NCBI RefSeq assembly: GCF_043641665.1
Contig: NC_092198.1
Span: forward strand, 16,211,001 to 16,275,000
DNA: 64,000 nucleotides
Direction: 5' to 3'
Source: Enoplosus armatus
Taxonomy: Eukaryota; Chordata; Actinopteri; Centrarchiformes; Enoplosidae
The notes under the pieces are model-generated. The model had not been told where the DNA came from. It saw only the letters and a list, made by a program, of their open reading frames with translations, and did not search any database. Both the position numbers and the translations under genes were made by a program. Positions 22,955 to 35,442 of the stretch are shown one piece after another (the first letter of the stretch is position 1; each line of letters starts with the position of its first letter).

Positions 22955-23343
22955 TAGGTACCTTATGGAGCTTTTGCCCACTAGGTGTGCTATGGAGCAA
23001 TGTTTTAATGGGTGGGTCCACGTTTTGTTTGTGCCTCATGATCTACTATCAGGCAAACAAGGACGCACACGTACAGGCACAAGCGCGTGGGTGTGGGATG
23101 CACATCACTGCTGATGATTTAAAGACAGTTGGTGGCGGTAAGACCCCCCGAGAAACACAGCAATGCGCTTACAAAAGGTGGGGAAGACAGAGACAACCGC
23201 TAGCTAATTCATGTCAGCATGGATTTAAGCCATGCTGGTTTTAAAACACTCAAAACACTGGCTCTTCAGAAGTTTTACAGTGCAGTTTGGTGAGAGACAC
23301 TGATGGTGTTTGCTCCCAAGAAAACTCCACAGGGTAGCTTTAA
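22955..23343. mobile_element. MITE, TTAAAG(G/C)TACC type
   Basis: The left end reads TAGGTACCTTATGGAGCTTT. The right end reads AAAACTCCACAGGGTAGCTT followed by TAA, which reverse-complements to TTAAAGCTACCCTGTGGAG. The roughly 389-bp element has inverted ends of 25 bp or more with mismatches. TTAA is intact on the right and degraded on the left. No transposase. A shortened relative lies at 7,339-7,467. The frames at 22,908-23,244 lie inside the element and should not be called genes. Confidence 0.75.
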
Positions 23344-24879
23344 CTTCTCTATCAGCTGTATTTCTTGGATACTACTCTCAGCTTAAATGCCACACATTTG
23401 TCACAGTTCAAGTTGTACAATTGCTCCTGCTCCAGGTATTCAGTGACATTCACTCATATATTTGAATTCTAAATTTGAAGATCATTTTATTTCCAATGTA
23501 CAACCTGAGTTCATGAAATGTTCATTCTTCCCAGTAGCTCAAACTTTCCCGTCACAAACATTATCTTTGAATAGATCTAGGGCTGCTCCTTCCAGTGGTT
23601 AAATAAAGGCAAATAAAAAGCTTTAATTGTACATTTAAACAGCACATTACGTTTGTAGGGTCCCTGTCAAAGCACACCTATAGCTCCCAATTTATGCACC
23701 CTTGGACTGCAGTGAATTGTGGGATACATTTCATGCTGGAATCAACCGTTTTATATCGTTGCTGGAAGGGATGGGGGAACAAGGGAGTATATTACTGTCC
23801 TTGCTTCATATAACCTGAAATTGAATTTCACTCTGTTTGGCAGCCCACTTTCATCCAGGTAATGGGGATTCCCTCCTTGATTCGAGGCAAAACAACAACC
23901 AGAAGCAAATATTTTACATGGAACCAAATGTGTGGGTGTGCTTTGCTATAAGAATGTCACTTCTTCATGCTTTGTCACTGAAAATATAAGTCATTCTATT
24001 GTTGTTGTAGTTTTTGCCTTCTTCTGAGCTATAATTTTAATTGTATTTAACTTACATGTAGTTTTTATGTATGTATGATAACAACATTCTCCTTAGTAAA
24101 GGTGTTTTGTGCAGGGGCAATTGCATTTGATTCGGTTTTGTAAAGAACGCATTAAAATCCAATATTTAAGTTGTAGTTACATTTCAGCAGGCAGTTGAAC
24201 TAATTGGCTATTATACTGCTAATGTTTTTTATAGTAACTGGTGAAATTGGACAGCCAAATAACGGCCTCTGATCCGCTGTGCGTGCAAGGCAGGGGGGCA
24301 ACAAGAAAAACCTTTTAGAATAATAAATATGTTATAATCATTATCCTTTTCCCTCAAGCCAAACTGCATAGTAAAAATAACCCCTGTCAATAGTCCCTGG
24401 CCAGGCTTCAGTATCTGTTCCCATTCTGAGTAATGATCACTGAGCTGCAGCGCACCAGAAAAATCATACTGTTCAAACGCAGAGCCCAGAGGCGTCAGGC
24501 AGCGGGGCGGCCGCGCACACGCAGCTCTCATCCACTTTGCCTCTCAGGGTCCAAGAGTCAGAGATTGTCAAGTAATTAGATACTACACACTGGCATGATG
24601 TGTGTCGTCTCTGATTATTATCTGGACACCCCTTGACAGCCTGATTAATGTCTGGGCATACCGCTCCCTTTATTTCATGCTTTAGGTGTGACTTCGTTGA
24701 CTTGCCCACTCTCGATTGCATCTTCGGTTAATCTCAGAGTGCATTTCAGGCATGAAATATGGCTGCTTTATTGTATTTAATTAAAAACACATTTTGCTCA
24801 ATTTCCCCTCATTACCACATGCAGTGGGTAAAGGAGGAGAGGCGTTGTTTTCTGAAGAGCAACCAGGACCTTTCTGCTC
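23344..24879. other. gene-free unique DNA
   Basis: AT-rich unique sequence. A small GC-rich island lies at about 24,475-24,535 (ggcggccgcgcacacgcagc), too short for a CpG-island promoter call. The minus-strand frames around it (24,229-24,721) are unrecognised. No repeats. Confidence 0.4.
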
Positions 24880-25200
24880 AAGGGTGTCAATTTGTGGTGA
24901 TTTAAAACTACTTTTGGATTAATGGGGAGAAAACAACATTAGAGGCTTTTTATGAGGTGCTTAAGGGACAAATGGTCTGTTATTTCCACACTGTCCTATC
25001 ATTTAGTGGGGAGCTAGTCCTTAGAAGCATCTCAGCAGGGGCGCTAATACGAGACCTCACAACAAAACCTTGAAAACCCCCTTGGTTGCATGCGGCGGAA
25101 GAGCTTCAATGTCAGCTGCACCTCATGAATTAAAATTTTGGAAATTAAAATCCAATAGGCGGTGTAATTGATCCTCCTTCACTGACCTGAAAAGGCCTTT
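24880..25200. other. candidate conserved non-coding element (composition only)
   Basis: Complex repeat-free sequence with TAAT-type cores (tttggattaatgggg, tgaattaaaattttgg) and no coding pattern. Proposed from texture only. Confidence 0.2.
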
Positions 25201-26059
25201 TGCGCTGCTCACAGCATAAGTGAAAGAGACAGCCAGATGCGCAGTGAGAAGTAGCCAGGATAAAAATCAATAGGTCTCAGCATCTATTACAGCAAAGGAG
25301 ATGGAGTGAGGCGAGAGAAAGACAGGCGAGAGGGCCACAGACAGCTCAACAAGGCAGCGATAGCCTGGGCAATGAGACTGACAAGAACGCAGGAAGGAAG
25401 CAGGGAGGTGGGGCAGATAATGAACACATGTACTGTGATGTGCAGGGATGTAGCGAAGCCACTAGAAAATGGGCTTCCATTCATTCATCTCGCGAGTCCG
25501 AAAGATTGTTTTGGTTGCGAGGCCTTGAGCAGAGGTGAAGCTCATCAGGGAATATCATAGATTTTACAAGCTCTCTTACAGCTTCACAAAGTACAGTGGT
25601 AACAACTTGGAGCTGAGATCATGATTGGAATCATTCTCACGTAGAGAGCGTGAATGTGCCCCTTGAAACAGACATTTAGCATTCTGCAATTAACAGATTT
25701 GGTTGGTGTGAATTTTTGGACTGTTTGTGATTTCCCTGAAGGGTTAGCCTCGTTGAAATCGGGGCTAAAAGGAAGGAAAAAGGTTAAGAAGACTGTAAAC
25801 CATGATTGTTATGGGGTTGTCTACTGGAAAACATGTCTACCTTGTGAGTCCTCTAATGAGGGTTGTAAAAGTACGTTTTAGCCCCAAATTACGACCTTCT
25901 CTCACTAATTAGAAACTATTACCGTACTTGACTTATCGCCTTTCTTGACTGGCACACAAAACAGCCACTTTAACAGACTGACATACACTTTTCTATATGT
26001 ATTTCCCCCTGGAATAGTAGTATATATACTTTAGTTCACTGAGTGAGGTATCCAAACAC
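25201..26059. other. unique DNA, nothing recognised
   Basis: No recognised repeats. Short frames on both strands at 25,287-25,560 and 25,654-25,881 are unrecognised. Confidence 0.4.
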
Positions 26060-26180
26060 AAGACTTGTTATTTTCATGGCTGCACCCTTCCATCTGTAAC
26101 ATTTGAGCAGTAATAAATCATTTATAACTCATTATAAATGTAGTTATAAGCAGATATAAGGACATTTTCCACAGTATTTT
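26060..26180. repeat. possible dispersed-repeat fragment (ATAAATCATTTATAACTCATT type)
   Basis: The text 'aataaatcatttataactca' then 'ttataaatgtagttataag' resembles a fish repeat in which 'taactcattataaatgcttat' units recur. The fragment is short and AT-rich, so the resemblance could be chance. Confidence 0.35.
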
Positions 26181-29039
26181 CAACAATGATAACTTCTCAT
26201 CTAGAGACATATTTATGTTATTAGTTTTATTATTAGATTAGATTCCACGCAGAATTTGAGTCGGCTCTGTGGCCGTGTATCGATGTAGCCGAGCCTTTGA
26301 CTAATATCCGTTATTCTTCACATGCCTACATATTTGGCATCCTTGGAAACTTGATCTCCACTAGAATTTTAAATTAAAAGTTCTGTGAGTTTGAACAATG
26401 TTTGGCCCCAGAGCATGACTTTGTAATGACTAACCCCGGCAGGTCAGTGGGGTTTAACAGGTGAAAGTATTCAGTCTGCTGGTTCTTGTGTCTTGGAGCT
26501 TTTTTTAATACATGTATCAATTCTTCATAAGCCATACAGCCCTTTCTATTGCATCAGCGCTACAGTGTGTTCTTTGAGCAGGCTAACAAGGGATTGTAAA
26601 GCGGTTTTGAGAGAGCAAACATTCCCCCGGAGATGTAGCTGAGCTGAACAGGTGATCCGCAAAAGGTCGGAGATGCTGCGAAAAAATGGTCAGCTCCCTC
26701 AGAAGCTCTGTCTGCTCCTGCTGCTCTCTAGAATAGCTCAGCGACGGGAGCCTCGCAGGTCAGGCCGAGGCTACTGTATGCGTCTGAGCATGGAGATACC
26801 GCCTGTCTGTGTATCTGATCTCCTTCGAGCCTGCACTGCGACCACTTGCGCCCGGGCATGTGTGTGCATTCAGCCGTCTGTTTACACACGTGCCTCTGGG
26901 GGCATGTATGTGCGGCGAGCAAAGCCTTTGCCTTGTGCTCCTTCCAGCTTTCTCATCAGCATTCTGTCCTCCTCCCTCCTGCCACCTCCGCTGGTGACCA
27001 CCGGTGTGTGTTGCTGACATTTCTGGCAGCCTGAGGACAAAAACCACACGTCTCGCCGCTCTGTCACCCCACTGGTAGGGAAAAGGTGAGCCGCTGTTAT
27101 TGTTATTTTTTTTCCCTTTTTCCACTCTTACAGAAACACAGTGTCCCTTCATTTAACCAAAAAACCCTGCTGAGGCTGCCTATTAGCAGGGGACAAATAC
27201 AACAGTAACACTCAAATATAGCCTCTGTGGCCCTTTTAGGTCTACTCAAGACAATCAACCAGCCGTGACATCAACAAAGTCTGACTGAAATGTTTCCGTG
27301 GCAACGAAAACATGGTGCAATGACATTTAAATCAAGGCCACTCTTTATTAGCCGCCCTTATGTTTTCATTCCAGGAGACAATAGAGAAATTGAAAAGAGC
27401 CTACAGGCCTTCAGTCTCCACAGGTCTCTCTTACTACTGCACGGAGTCTATCAGCACTCTATATTAAGTCTACCAGTAATTTGTCAGCAGCATAAAGCTC
27501 ATCAGAAAAGCGGGATCCACTCAACACTTTCCTCTAGACTATTTCATTTCCGATTTGAACCTCATCTGTCTCTCAAATTCCGGACGCTCCCTTGGGGTTG
27601 GTCTTTTAAAACAGGGAAGCAGACTGATTGCTTTTTAAACAAGATGATATAGAGGGAGTGGAGTATTTAACCAGTCCATTTGTCATGACGCAACATTCTG
27701 CTCACCTCGCTGCAAATACTGAAAGACCGCTTCCACGTATTTTGAACCAGGCAGACAGCGACGTCAATACGATTCGGTTCTAATACTCCCCAACCCGAGG
27801 AAGTTAATACACCACAGAGCCAAACACCGTAGCTATTTTTCTCTCGGCGTGTCTCATTTCCTTTCTTCTCATCTCAACTTGCTCCCTTCTCTTTATTCCT
27901 CTCTCTCCTTTTTCTACCTCTCACAAGTTGTTCCCACTAAATCTACGATTCAGCCACTGAAATCATCTTCTTTCATTTCTATTTCTGGGCGCTTCCCTCT
28001 TTTCACTGAAGGTGTACGTGGGGAGCGATGAATGGGAAGGTTATCGGGAGCGAGCTGAAATGAAGCCGTCTCTTCAGATTAAGATGCGTGGTACGGTGCA
28101 ACGTGCCGTGAATGAGAAAATATTGTAAGGCTGAGTCTGCAGGGGTGGTGGTGGGGGCAAGTGGTGTCTACGTGAGATGCGGCGGCTGCCGGATTGAGGG
28201 CAACGCTGTGAAACATCAACAATGATTCAGCTGTAATTTGGGCTACTTTATCCATTTGAGCCTGAAACCCTTTGTTTACTTTCAGAGCTCTGTTGAGTCA
28301 ACCGCTAAATGTCAAGAACTAGAATTGAAAAGCAGCGTTTCGCACTCTTCAAAACACATCAAGGTGGGCTATTTGGTGGTGAGTGTAACATTATCAAGAT
28401 GGCACCACTGAGTTTCGATTTCACCAAAGACAAAAGCAAACAAGCAAACAAAACGCTTTAAGATTGAGCTCCAAGGTCGATGCGGAAGATAAGAAAGTTT
28501 CGCTCTCAAATTAAAATTCACCTGCTTATTCACAGCTTGGATCCAACTTTGTGAAGTCCTTTATACTCATGGTGACCTTTTAGTGATAGCAGAGGAATTT
28601 CATGAATCCTGGGACAGCTGTTCTGAGCTCTGCATCCTTGAATTGATCTCTGCTTTGACCAATGGCATTTCCCCTCTCATTAAAAGTTGCTCCTTACCAA
28701 TCAAAGCCTTAAACACTCGCTTTACTCATGGGCACACCAGACTAACAGACTCCGGTATGAAGGCTCATAGCCCATATGCTCAGGTTGCTTCCCTGCGGCT
28801 TCCTCAGGGGACAACCAGACGGGTCCCATGAAAAGCCTAATTCAAACCACCACCTGGTTAATGAGCGAATACTAGAGGAATGATTCATGGCAGCTGGATA
28901 CAGGTTATCACTCTTTGACTTTCTGTGCCACTCCGGGGCTCAGGGGCTGACTGACTGATGGAAACAGAAGCACCGCATAACAGAAAATAACAACAAAATT
29001 CTCACCTCTGCAATAAATTGTTTGCTAATGGATATGGAC
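26181..29039. other. gene-free unique DNA
   Basis: No transposon termini or microsatellites of note. Several overlapping frames at 26,652-27,152 and 27,290-27,652 occur on both strands and show no domains. A pyrimidine-rich patch lies at 27,845-27,925. Sections near 28,200-28,330 have the texture of conserved non-coding DNA, unproven. Confidence 0.4.
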
Positions 29040-29190
29040 AACGTGCCACAGGAATTTATGACATTTGGGCCCTCATTTGTTGGAGCGGGGTGATATTGCA
29101 GATGACATTAAATGCGTCCGGCTGCAGCTGCAGCTCACATTAATCATACTCTCCGAGTCAGGACCTGTCAGACCAGATTAGGTGCGTGCT
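29040..29190. other. candidate conserved non-coding element (composition only)
   Basis: Complex, repeat-free 150 bp (for example tttgggccctcatttgttgg and gcagatgacattaaatgcg) with E-box-like CAGCTG pairs near 29,122-29,135. No coding pattern. Inference only. Confidence 0.25.
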
Positions 29191-30731
29191 AGCTTCATTA
29201 CGCCTCTCCCTCACTCCCGGGTCAAGCAAGATCACGGAAAAGTTAAGTGTGGGAGTGTGGTGTTTGTGTGTTTTGGCTCAGACTTCATAAAGTGCTACCA
29301 TGCCATCCCACAGCAGCACAGGAAACGCCTGCACCTCAGCGGATGACTTTTACACGTTTATGTGCTCGCCTCTGCTTGTGTGTCTTTGGTAATAAGCCGT
29401 GATAGGTGTTGGGGTGTTGTGGCACGAGTGGCTGGGCGGGTTGAGGCTTCGATTGGTTGCGCCCGGCGAGACACGGGAGAGGCGAACGACTCCGGCAGCA
29501 GTTAGCCACAGCCATCAGCAGGGTGACCTTACCGCCGCTCTGTAAATTTCACAGCTGTTTTTCGGGTGTCATAAAGATTATACTTAAACACCAGATAGCA
29601 GATGATAAACAGCGATGCCTCATAAAGTTCTAAGCATCTGATAAACCCCTTGCTGCAAGCAGGACACATTTGATACCAAAAAACCCTTATCCCTTATCTT
29701 CAGGCTGCGCTTTTCTTTTTTTTTAATAGAGTTGAACTTCAGAGTGATTGACTGCAAGGGAAACAGTGTCGGAGCTTGCGGCTGTATTCTACTCTGATAC
29801 TAGGAGTAGGGCCTCAACCACGAAATGTTGCCTCAAATTCTGAGATAAGAATTTCTATTGCAGTTATGACAGATGTGGTGCTGCAGACAGCGTTAAACTC
29901 AACAGGCTGTGCAGAGGCACCGGGACACATATGGATAGGAGAAATTATAGAACGAGCAAATCAGGAATCAGGAAACAGTACAAGTGTGGGAGAAAGGCAA
30001 AACATCAGAGAAATTCAAATCCAACGTGTCATGAGTAGACTATCACACCAAGGCACAAAGCATGAACTCACTTGAAGCCTTTTCTCATGCATATCAATGT
30101 GTATTATTCAAATTCCCTCTTACAATCAATGAGCCATTCACGTCCTCAAACATCAAAAATTACTGTATGGCACCGGGACACTTGGGCGCCCTCCCGTGTG
30201 TCGCCGCGATGATTCAGCAGTGGGAGCTGACAGATTGGTGGAATAATGAACAGCGGCATGCTGGGTGAATGCGGGTGTAAGCACATGCCTCCGTTTGCTC
30301 TTCAAACTTCTGTACGCCAGCTACAGCGGCGGCAGTCCGTCTTCCCTCCTCCTCTGCTCCTGCTGTTCCTGGAATGGTAGATGCTCATGCATAGAAACTC
30401 TTTGAGCGAGTACGACAAAACAAACAGGTTTGAAAACTTCTTCTCCTTTCGAGGCCCCAGGTGACTTTACCGCCTTTGTGTGATCTAGGCGCCTTTCTTG
30501 TTCTGTCACACTTTTCTTTACTTATTAATCCATCTCCGTCTCGCTGTGGCTTTGATGCTGCTGACGGCAGAGCTGTCCTGATTCTGTCACCAAAGGAGCT
30601 CTAAAGGTGGGGTACAGTCATTGTGATGGGGACTACAAGGGCTCTGGAGAAGGTGAGATGAGAGGATGTAAAACAGCCCAGAGTCCACATAGATGATTTT
30701 CGGAGCAGCATCTGAAGGCAACAAAGACGAG
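29191..30731. other. gene-free unique DNA
   Basis: A moderately GC-rich patch lies at about 29,420-29,530 (gattggttgcgcccggcgag), including a CCAAT-box-like attggt. It could be promoter-like, but no transcript evidence exists in sequence. Otherwise nothing recognised. Confidence 0.35.
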
Positions 30732-30764
30732 GTACATTAACTGACAAATTGTCAGTTAATGTAC
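30732..30764. repeat. perfect 33-bp palindrome (16-bp arms, 1-nt centre)
   Basis: GTACATTAACTGACAA, a single A, then TTGTCAGTTAATGTAC: the second arm is the exact reverse complement of the first. It would form a perfect stem in RNA or a cruciform in DNA. It has no transposon-terminus look and no T-run that would suggest a small RNA gene. A template-switch replication event is a simple explanation. Confidence 0.97.
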
Positions 30765-30833
30765 AGTACAGCTCTGCTAGGCTATTTGGAGCCACGAGGA
30801 GATTTCCGAGATGTCACACAGACACACGCTCAC

Positions 30834-30834
<1 letters not shown>

Positions 30835-30877
<43 letters not shown>
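30835..30877 (+). repeat. (AC)21 microsatellite
   Basis: Clean 43-bp dinucleotide array, 70 bp downstream of the palindrome. Confidence 0.97.
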
Positions 30878-30879
<2 letters not shown>

Positions 30880-32299
30880 GGCTTCAGTCACAATACCAGA
30901 GTAAGGTATATTAATGCGTTAGACGTTTCTCCTCTGCATGAAACCCGCGGTAATCCCCCCCCGTGGATAGAACAGGCTTCGTGTTTGTGATTCCTCTGGA
31001 AGAAAGCAAGATTGAAGGCTGGCAGGATGGAGAACATGTAAGGATTGTAGCCAGAGGAAATGTGTTTCAGAAAGGGACATAATGCACCCTCTGGCTGGAT
31101 TAGCTAACACTGATACTCACAGCTAGGGGGCTGGCCTGTCAAAGCTCCCAGGAATGTGCAACTGTAGTGAGTCCATTGTTGATACAGCACCTTCATGTCT
31201 GTGCATGTCATTTGACAGAACATTGAAATAATTGATGAGAATAAGTTGTAAATGATTAACAGAGATTATTTGCTTTGTTTTGTTCACTGTTGACAGACAA
31301 GTCGCCTCTGGCTGCAGCTATGCATGTCGTTTCTCTTCCAAACAAACCGCGAGGCTGTTTCAGAGATGGCGGCCATCCCGGTTGTAAATTACTTTGGAGT
31401 GGAGTCAAGGGTGAACGTGTATCTGTGTGTACATGTGTGGGCAAGTAGACTAGGGACAATGTCTGTCCATCATTTCAGCTATCACATGGGGTTAAAATAA
31501 TTTCAAGTGTTGAAATTACAAATGATGACATTGGAAGAGAGAATTTCAGAGAGCGTGGGTGAATTCATTTGCTCAGCGCATGAACAGCTGTTTGTGTCGA
31601 TCTACCCCGAGTTTTGCGAAGGAACACAAACAAGTCATTTGATATGAAAAGTGAGAACTGCTGCATTTGAATTCCCTTTTTGGTGAATCTGCTCCTCTGT
31701 TCTGAGCTGCTATCATTCTAATCCTCACATAAATGTGGAGGTATGTAATTGATAGGCCTCCTATGGGGACTATGTGCGAATTATAGCATCAAATACCGTA
31801 AACACAAGCTGTTCAAGCCTGTTCGAGGCAGGAAATCACTTTTGATAAATAAGCTCACAGAAATGCCATGCTAGTTGGTACTAGATGGATAGTCAAGTCA
31901 TTTAATATTGATGCAGGGATGTAAATGTTATCCAGGCAGGGAAATTGCCTCAACTAATTAGAGATCACACGTATACCAAGGGACAGCGGATGCAAAGTCA
32001 ATCAATTCAGACTGATGTAAGGTGCACCTTTGAGGACGCCTGGTGTCAAAATGTTAAATGTAACTGTCTTGCACTGTCATGACAATGCACATTAGCAAGA
32101 GTTCAATCACTTAACCAGCCTCTCAGCCTTATGTAGCCGCTGGGGGTCACATGTGCATACAAGAACTACTGAAACCTAGTTTAAGTTTAAGTAAGCAAAT
32201 TTATTGCACAGCTATGCAGCACTAGTATCTCAGACATTTTCATCTTGTTGGTGTTTTATGGTAATATTTCAAATTATGCAATTCATAAAGCCAAAAAAG
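30878..32299. other. gene-free unique DNA
   Basis: No recognised repeats or coding segments. The stretch 31,560-31,900 is complex and repeat-free. Confidence 0.4.
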
Positions 32300-32465
32300 T
32301 AGCGTTAGTATTTTGGCACTGGAAATTTGGCATTAAACAACAGGGCACTGGCACTAAAATCAAAAGTTGAAGGAGGAAAAAAGAAGCTTTGGCTTTAAGA
32401 AACGTGTATTGGCAAAATTTGCACTGGCACTAAAATGAATAATAAGACACTGACATTAAAACATC
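32300..32465 (+). repeat. degenerate short repeat (GGCACTGGCACTAAAAT words)
   Basis: The word (t)ggcact(g)gcactaaaat and variants occur around 32,313-32,335, 32,344-32,362, 32,419-32,437 and 32,446-32,461, mixed with 'tttggca' words. It looks like a decayed tandem repeat of about 18 bp or the inner part of an unidentified element. Confidence 0.55.
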
Positions 32466-33765
32466 ACAGCTTAGAATAAAAAATGAATGTAGCTACACTT
32501 ACTCAGATTTGACCATGGACCTAAAATCCATCCACCAGGGGCAAGAAGTCAAGTACGTTCTGGACAGGTCATTAGTCAGTCATGAATATAGTTTAGAAGC
32601 ACCAAAAAGAAGCAACAAATATGTAATCAAATCCACCGGCAAAATGTGAATGCATTCACATGAGAGCGACAAACAAAACCAATTGCAAATCAGGCAGGTG
32701 ACAAAAGAAGTGTGGTTTTATGCAAACAACCACTAAAGGGGGTTCAGATCAAAACAAATAAACATGACAAAATGAATTAATCAAAACAGCCAAAACAAAA
32801 ACTAACTCCAAATCCATCAAATAACTGGGTTATTCTGTCACCACCGAAGATAAAGAGATGAGTATTTTGAGCGTCATGTTTGATTGCTTAAGGTGCTGTG
32901 CATGAACAAGCGTGAACACTCTAAATTCTAAATTTAAGGAATTTTAGGACTTTTCCAGGACGTGGAGACATCTTGTCCTCTGTATTAACACTGCAACTTC
33001 CTGAAGAGAGTTAACAATCCAATTGGGTCTCGTATCTCTCATACGATAGAAATCGGCTTGCTAGCACACAAACTGACGTTTGCTGCAGGACATGTAGTGA
33101 CAGTTTTTAATTTGTATTTAAAATTACAATGGGGATAGTGGAGCAGGCAGAAGTATCAATAACAGATGTTTAAGGGCGTTTCTACGAACTGGGAATGAGG
33201 CTTGTGCATGTGCGCCCAGTTCCACAATGATTGAGATTTATAAAACAGAATCAGGCGAACGCACAGCTTTATGAATCTGATGAAAAGAATGTGTGTGCAT
33301 ATTTCTGTCTTTGTGCATACTCAGAGTTTTAGTGGTGAATCGACACAGAGTTTTAGTGCATCTGGCCCCAGCTGTACGCGAGAGCTCTTCAAAAGCTATG
33401 TCAGGGAGTCTGAGAGTGATCAGGGACACAGTGTCATGGATGTGAAGCACCCTGCAGATGATAATCCCTCCTCATGAGTCACAAACATAAATGGGATAAA
33501 AAATCTACTGACTGCTATCAAACTGGTGCTGGCTGAGGGACTTGTATTAAAAAGAGAGAGAAGAGGAAAATGAAGAAAAACGAAGAATGAAGATCGAGGC
33601 AGCTGCGACAAGAAGACAGCTCTGGAAGTTCCTGCAGATTCTGTCTTTCTTGGACCTTTTTCTTTTTTTTCAAACTGAGAGACACCAGCTGTAATTTACT
33701 TTTAGCTGCTGAGGCCTCCCTGCCTGCCAACACCATCGTGGCCTTGTCTCCTGCTGCCATTATCA
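32466..33765. other. gene-free DNA upstream of the duplicated unit
   Basis: Mostly unique. A purine-rich patch (33,550-33,600) and a T-run (33,657-33,670) precede the duplicated segment. Minus-strand frames reaching in from the duplicate (33,518-33,982) read through Lys/Ser-rich low complexity and are not recognisable. Confidence 0.4.
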
Positions 33766-34411
33766 ATGAGTTCATGCTGTGAACATTTTTAGCTCCATGC
33801 CTGTTCTTACTGATCCAGCCCCCATGACTCCAGCGCCACGGGCGCTTTGCCCATCTACACTGCCTGGGGTCCAATGACTCTCTGTAGCATTGCTGCCCAT
33901 TGCGGCCCTTAATACTCTCTACATCATTACAGACATGGAGCCCCTCTCTAGCGTCATGGCCTCTCTTCTCTCTGCACTGCAACAGTCCCCTGGATCCACC
34001 CTCCTGTGCCCACTGTTTCTCTGGTTACTTCCCCAGTCCACTGTGCGCTGGTTCAGCTGCAGCTGAATGTTCTTGGAGCAAAGCGAAACCAGGTATCAGG
34101 CGACACGGACCCAACCAGCCTGCCCCTCTTAATTGCTTTGGAGAGAGACGCCAAACAAGCACAAGATCAGGCAAATTATGAAGACACACTGTCTGCCAGA
34201 AGCCTGGTGCCAAATCTTAAACGGCTCCCACAACAAAAGAAGGAGACCGTGAAGCTGAAAATTGACCCGCTTCTTTATGACACAGACTGGTTGTAAGTTT
34301 GACTGACGTGGTTCGGTAAAATGGTAAAAAGGTATATGAGATATCCAATGTGGACAAAAGTTCTGATATGATTTTGCCATAGTTGAAGTTGTTTGCTGCC
34401 ACTCGCAGTGA
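33766..34411 (+). repeat. local segmental duplication, copy A
   Basis: 646 bp repeated at 36,709-37,330, about 2.9 kb downstream in the same orientation. I count roughly a dozen substitutions or small changes over the shared length, plus a 25-bp block (about 33,880-33,904) present here and missing from copy B. Homology starts at atgagttcatgctgtg and stops after ccactcgcagtga; the outer flanks are unrelated. No terminal inverted repeats, poly-A or clear target duplication mark it as a known transposon. It could be a young duplication or two insertions of an unidentified element. Confidence 0.95.
33952..34296 (+). other. open frame with splice-like borders in copy A (uncharacterised)
   Basis: The frame is open for 115 codons, to a TAA in the word ttgtaagt. 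The inferred peptide has a hydrophobic N-terminal part, then a charged, Gln/Lys-rich C-terminal part ending KIDPLLYDTDWL. No family is recognised. A good polypyrimidine acceptor (ggttacttccccag, AG at about 34,035) and a consensus donor (GTAAGT at 34,292-34,297) would bound an exon of about 255 bp within the frame. Against coding: both differences from copy B in this frame change the amino acid (His/Leu, Ser/Ile), and no start or partner exon is established. Confidence 0.3.
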
Positions 34412-35259
34412 CACTAACTGTCAGTTAGCAAGCTCTTTAGCATTGTTAGCTTAGCTCAGTGGCGGTACAATCACACAGTTTATTCAGGAGACGTATTTGT
34501 ACCATGAATTCCTGTCTTATGACTCCTGCAACAGAGGAGGTTAAAGCTGTGATAGTTTCCTCCATTTTGGATTCTTCAGATCTCCGTTCCCTCAAAGTTC
34601 AGCACTGCTGAGATGTCCAAGGCACAAATTTATACGTCAAAGTTCACCAAAGTTGCATGGATTTACTTTGCTCCCACAGCAAATCGAGGGAATGCCATTG
34701 GAATACATTTCTTTTACCACGAAATTTTGACATTTTGTATGCCGGTGTGTTAATATTGTGCTGTTCACACAAAGACTCAGTGTTTTGGAAGTTTCACTGT
34801 GCCGCTCTTTCACGACCTCCTTAAAATGAAATTCAACAATTGGCAATAAGTAAGCAATTTTTTTATTTTTCTATTTGTGTTCAAGTGTAGGACATGAAAA
34901 ATCCCACAATCGTTGGCTGTCAATAGATCTAGTTTTGTGTCTCTGTGGTTTATATCACAAAACAGTTTTTTTCTTCATGCTGCTCTTGACAAAACTCTCC
35001 ACGAATGACACAAATTGCCAATTCAGTCATTTTACTATCATACTGAGGAATATTAAAGTAGTTTGAGTGGTTTCATATTTGACTGAAAATCCGGTTCCGG
35101 AGTTCTTGTTGAAGTAACTTTAACAGAAAATGAGTCCTACATTTTGTAAAGACATATTATACTGCTGAAACAATATTCCTCCATTATCAATGACACCACA
35201 CCACCACAGGGAACAGAGTTTTGACAGTTAGCTGGAAAATGTAAATCAGTGGATTGTGC

Positions 35260-35442
35260 ATGAAACGTCATCTTTGGCTGTGCTTCACCTTTTGTTTTTC
35301 TCTCTTGATGCAGCTTTCATCTTGTCAGCAGGCCTGTGAGTGTGACCAGAAAGATTTGGATGAATGTACTATTTCAGTCCTGAAGAGAGACTGTGGTTTT
35401 GCAGAACTCGTTAGTGGATCTCTTTTTTTTTTTTACCAGTGA
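35260..35442 (+). other. small open frame with signal-peptide-like N-terminus (doubtful)
   Basis: 60-codon frame starting MKRHLWLCFTFCFSLLMQLS: a basic start, a hydrophobic core of about 15 residues, then a Ser/Cys-rich stretch and a Cys-containing remainder (ACECDQKDLDEC). It ends in a TTT run (FFF) and a stop. The shape fits a small secreted peptide, but the same bases (cttttgtttttctctcttgatgcag) make an excellent splice-acceptor tract, and no homologue is recognised. Most likely chance. Confidence 0.15.
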
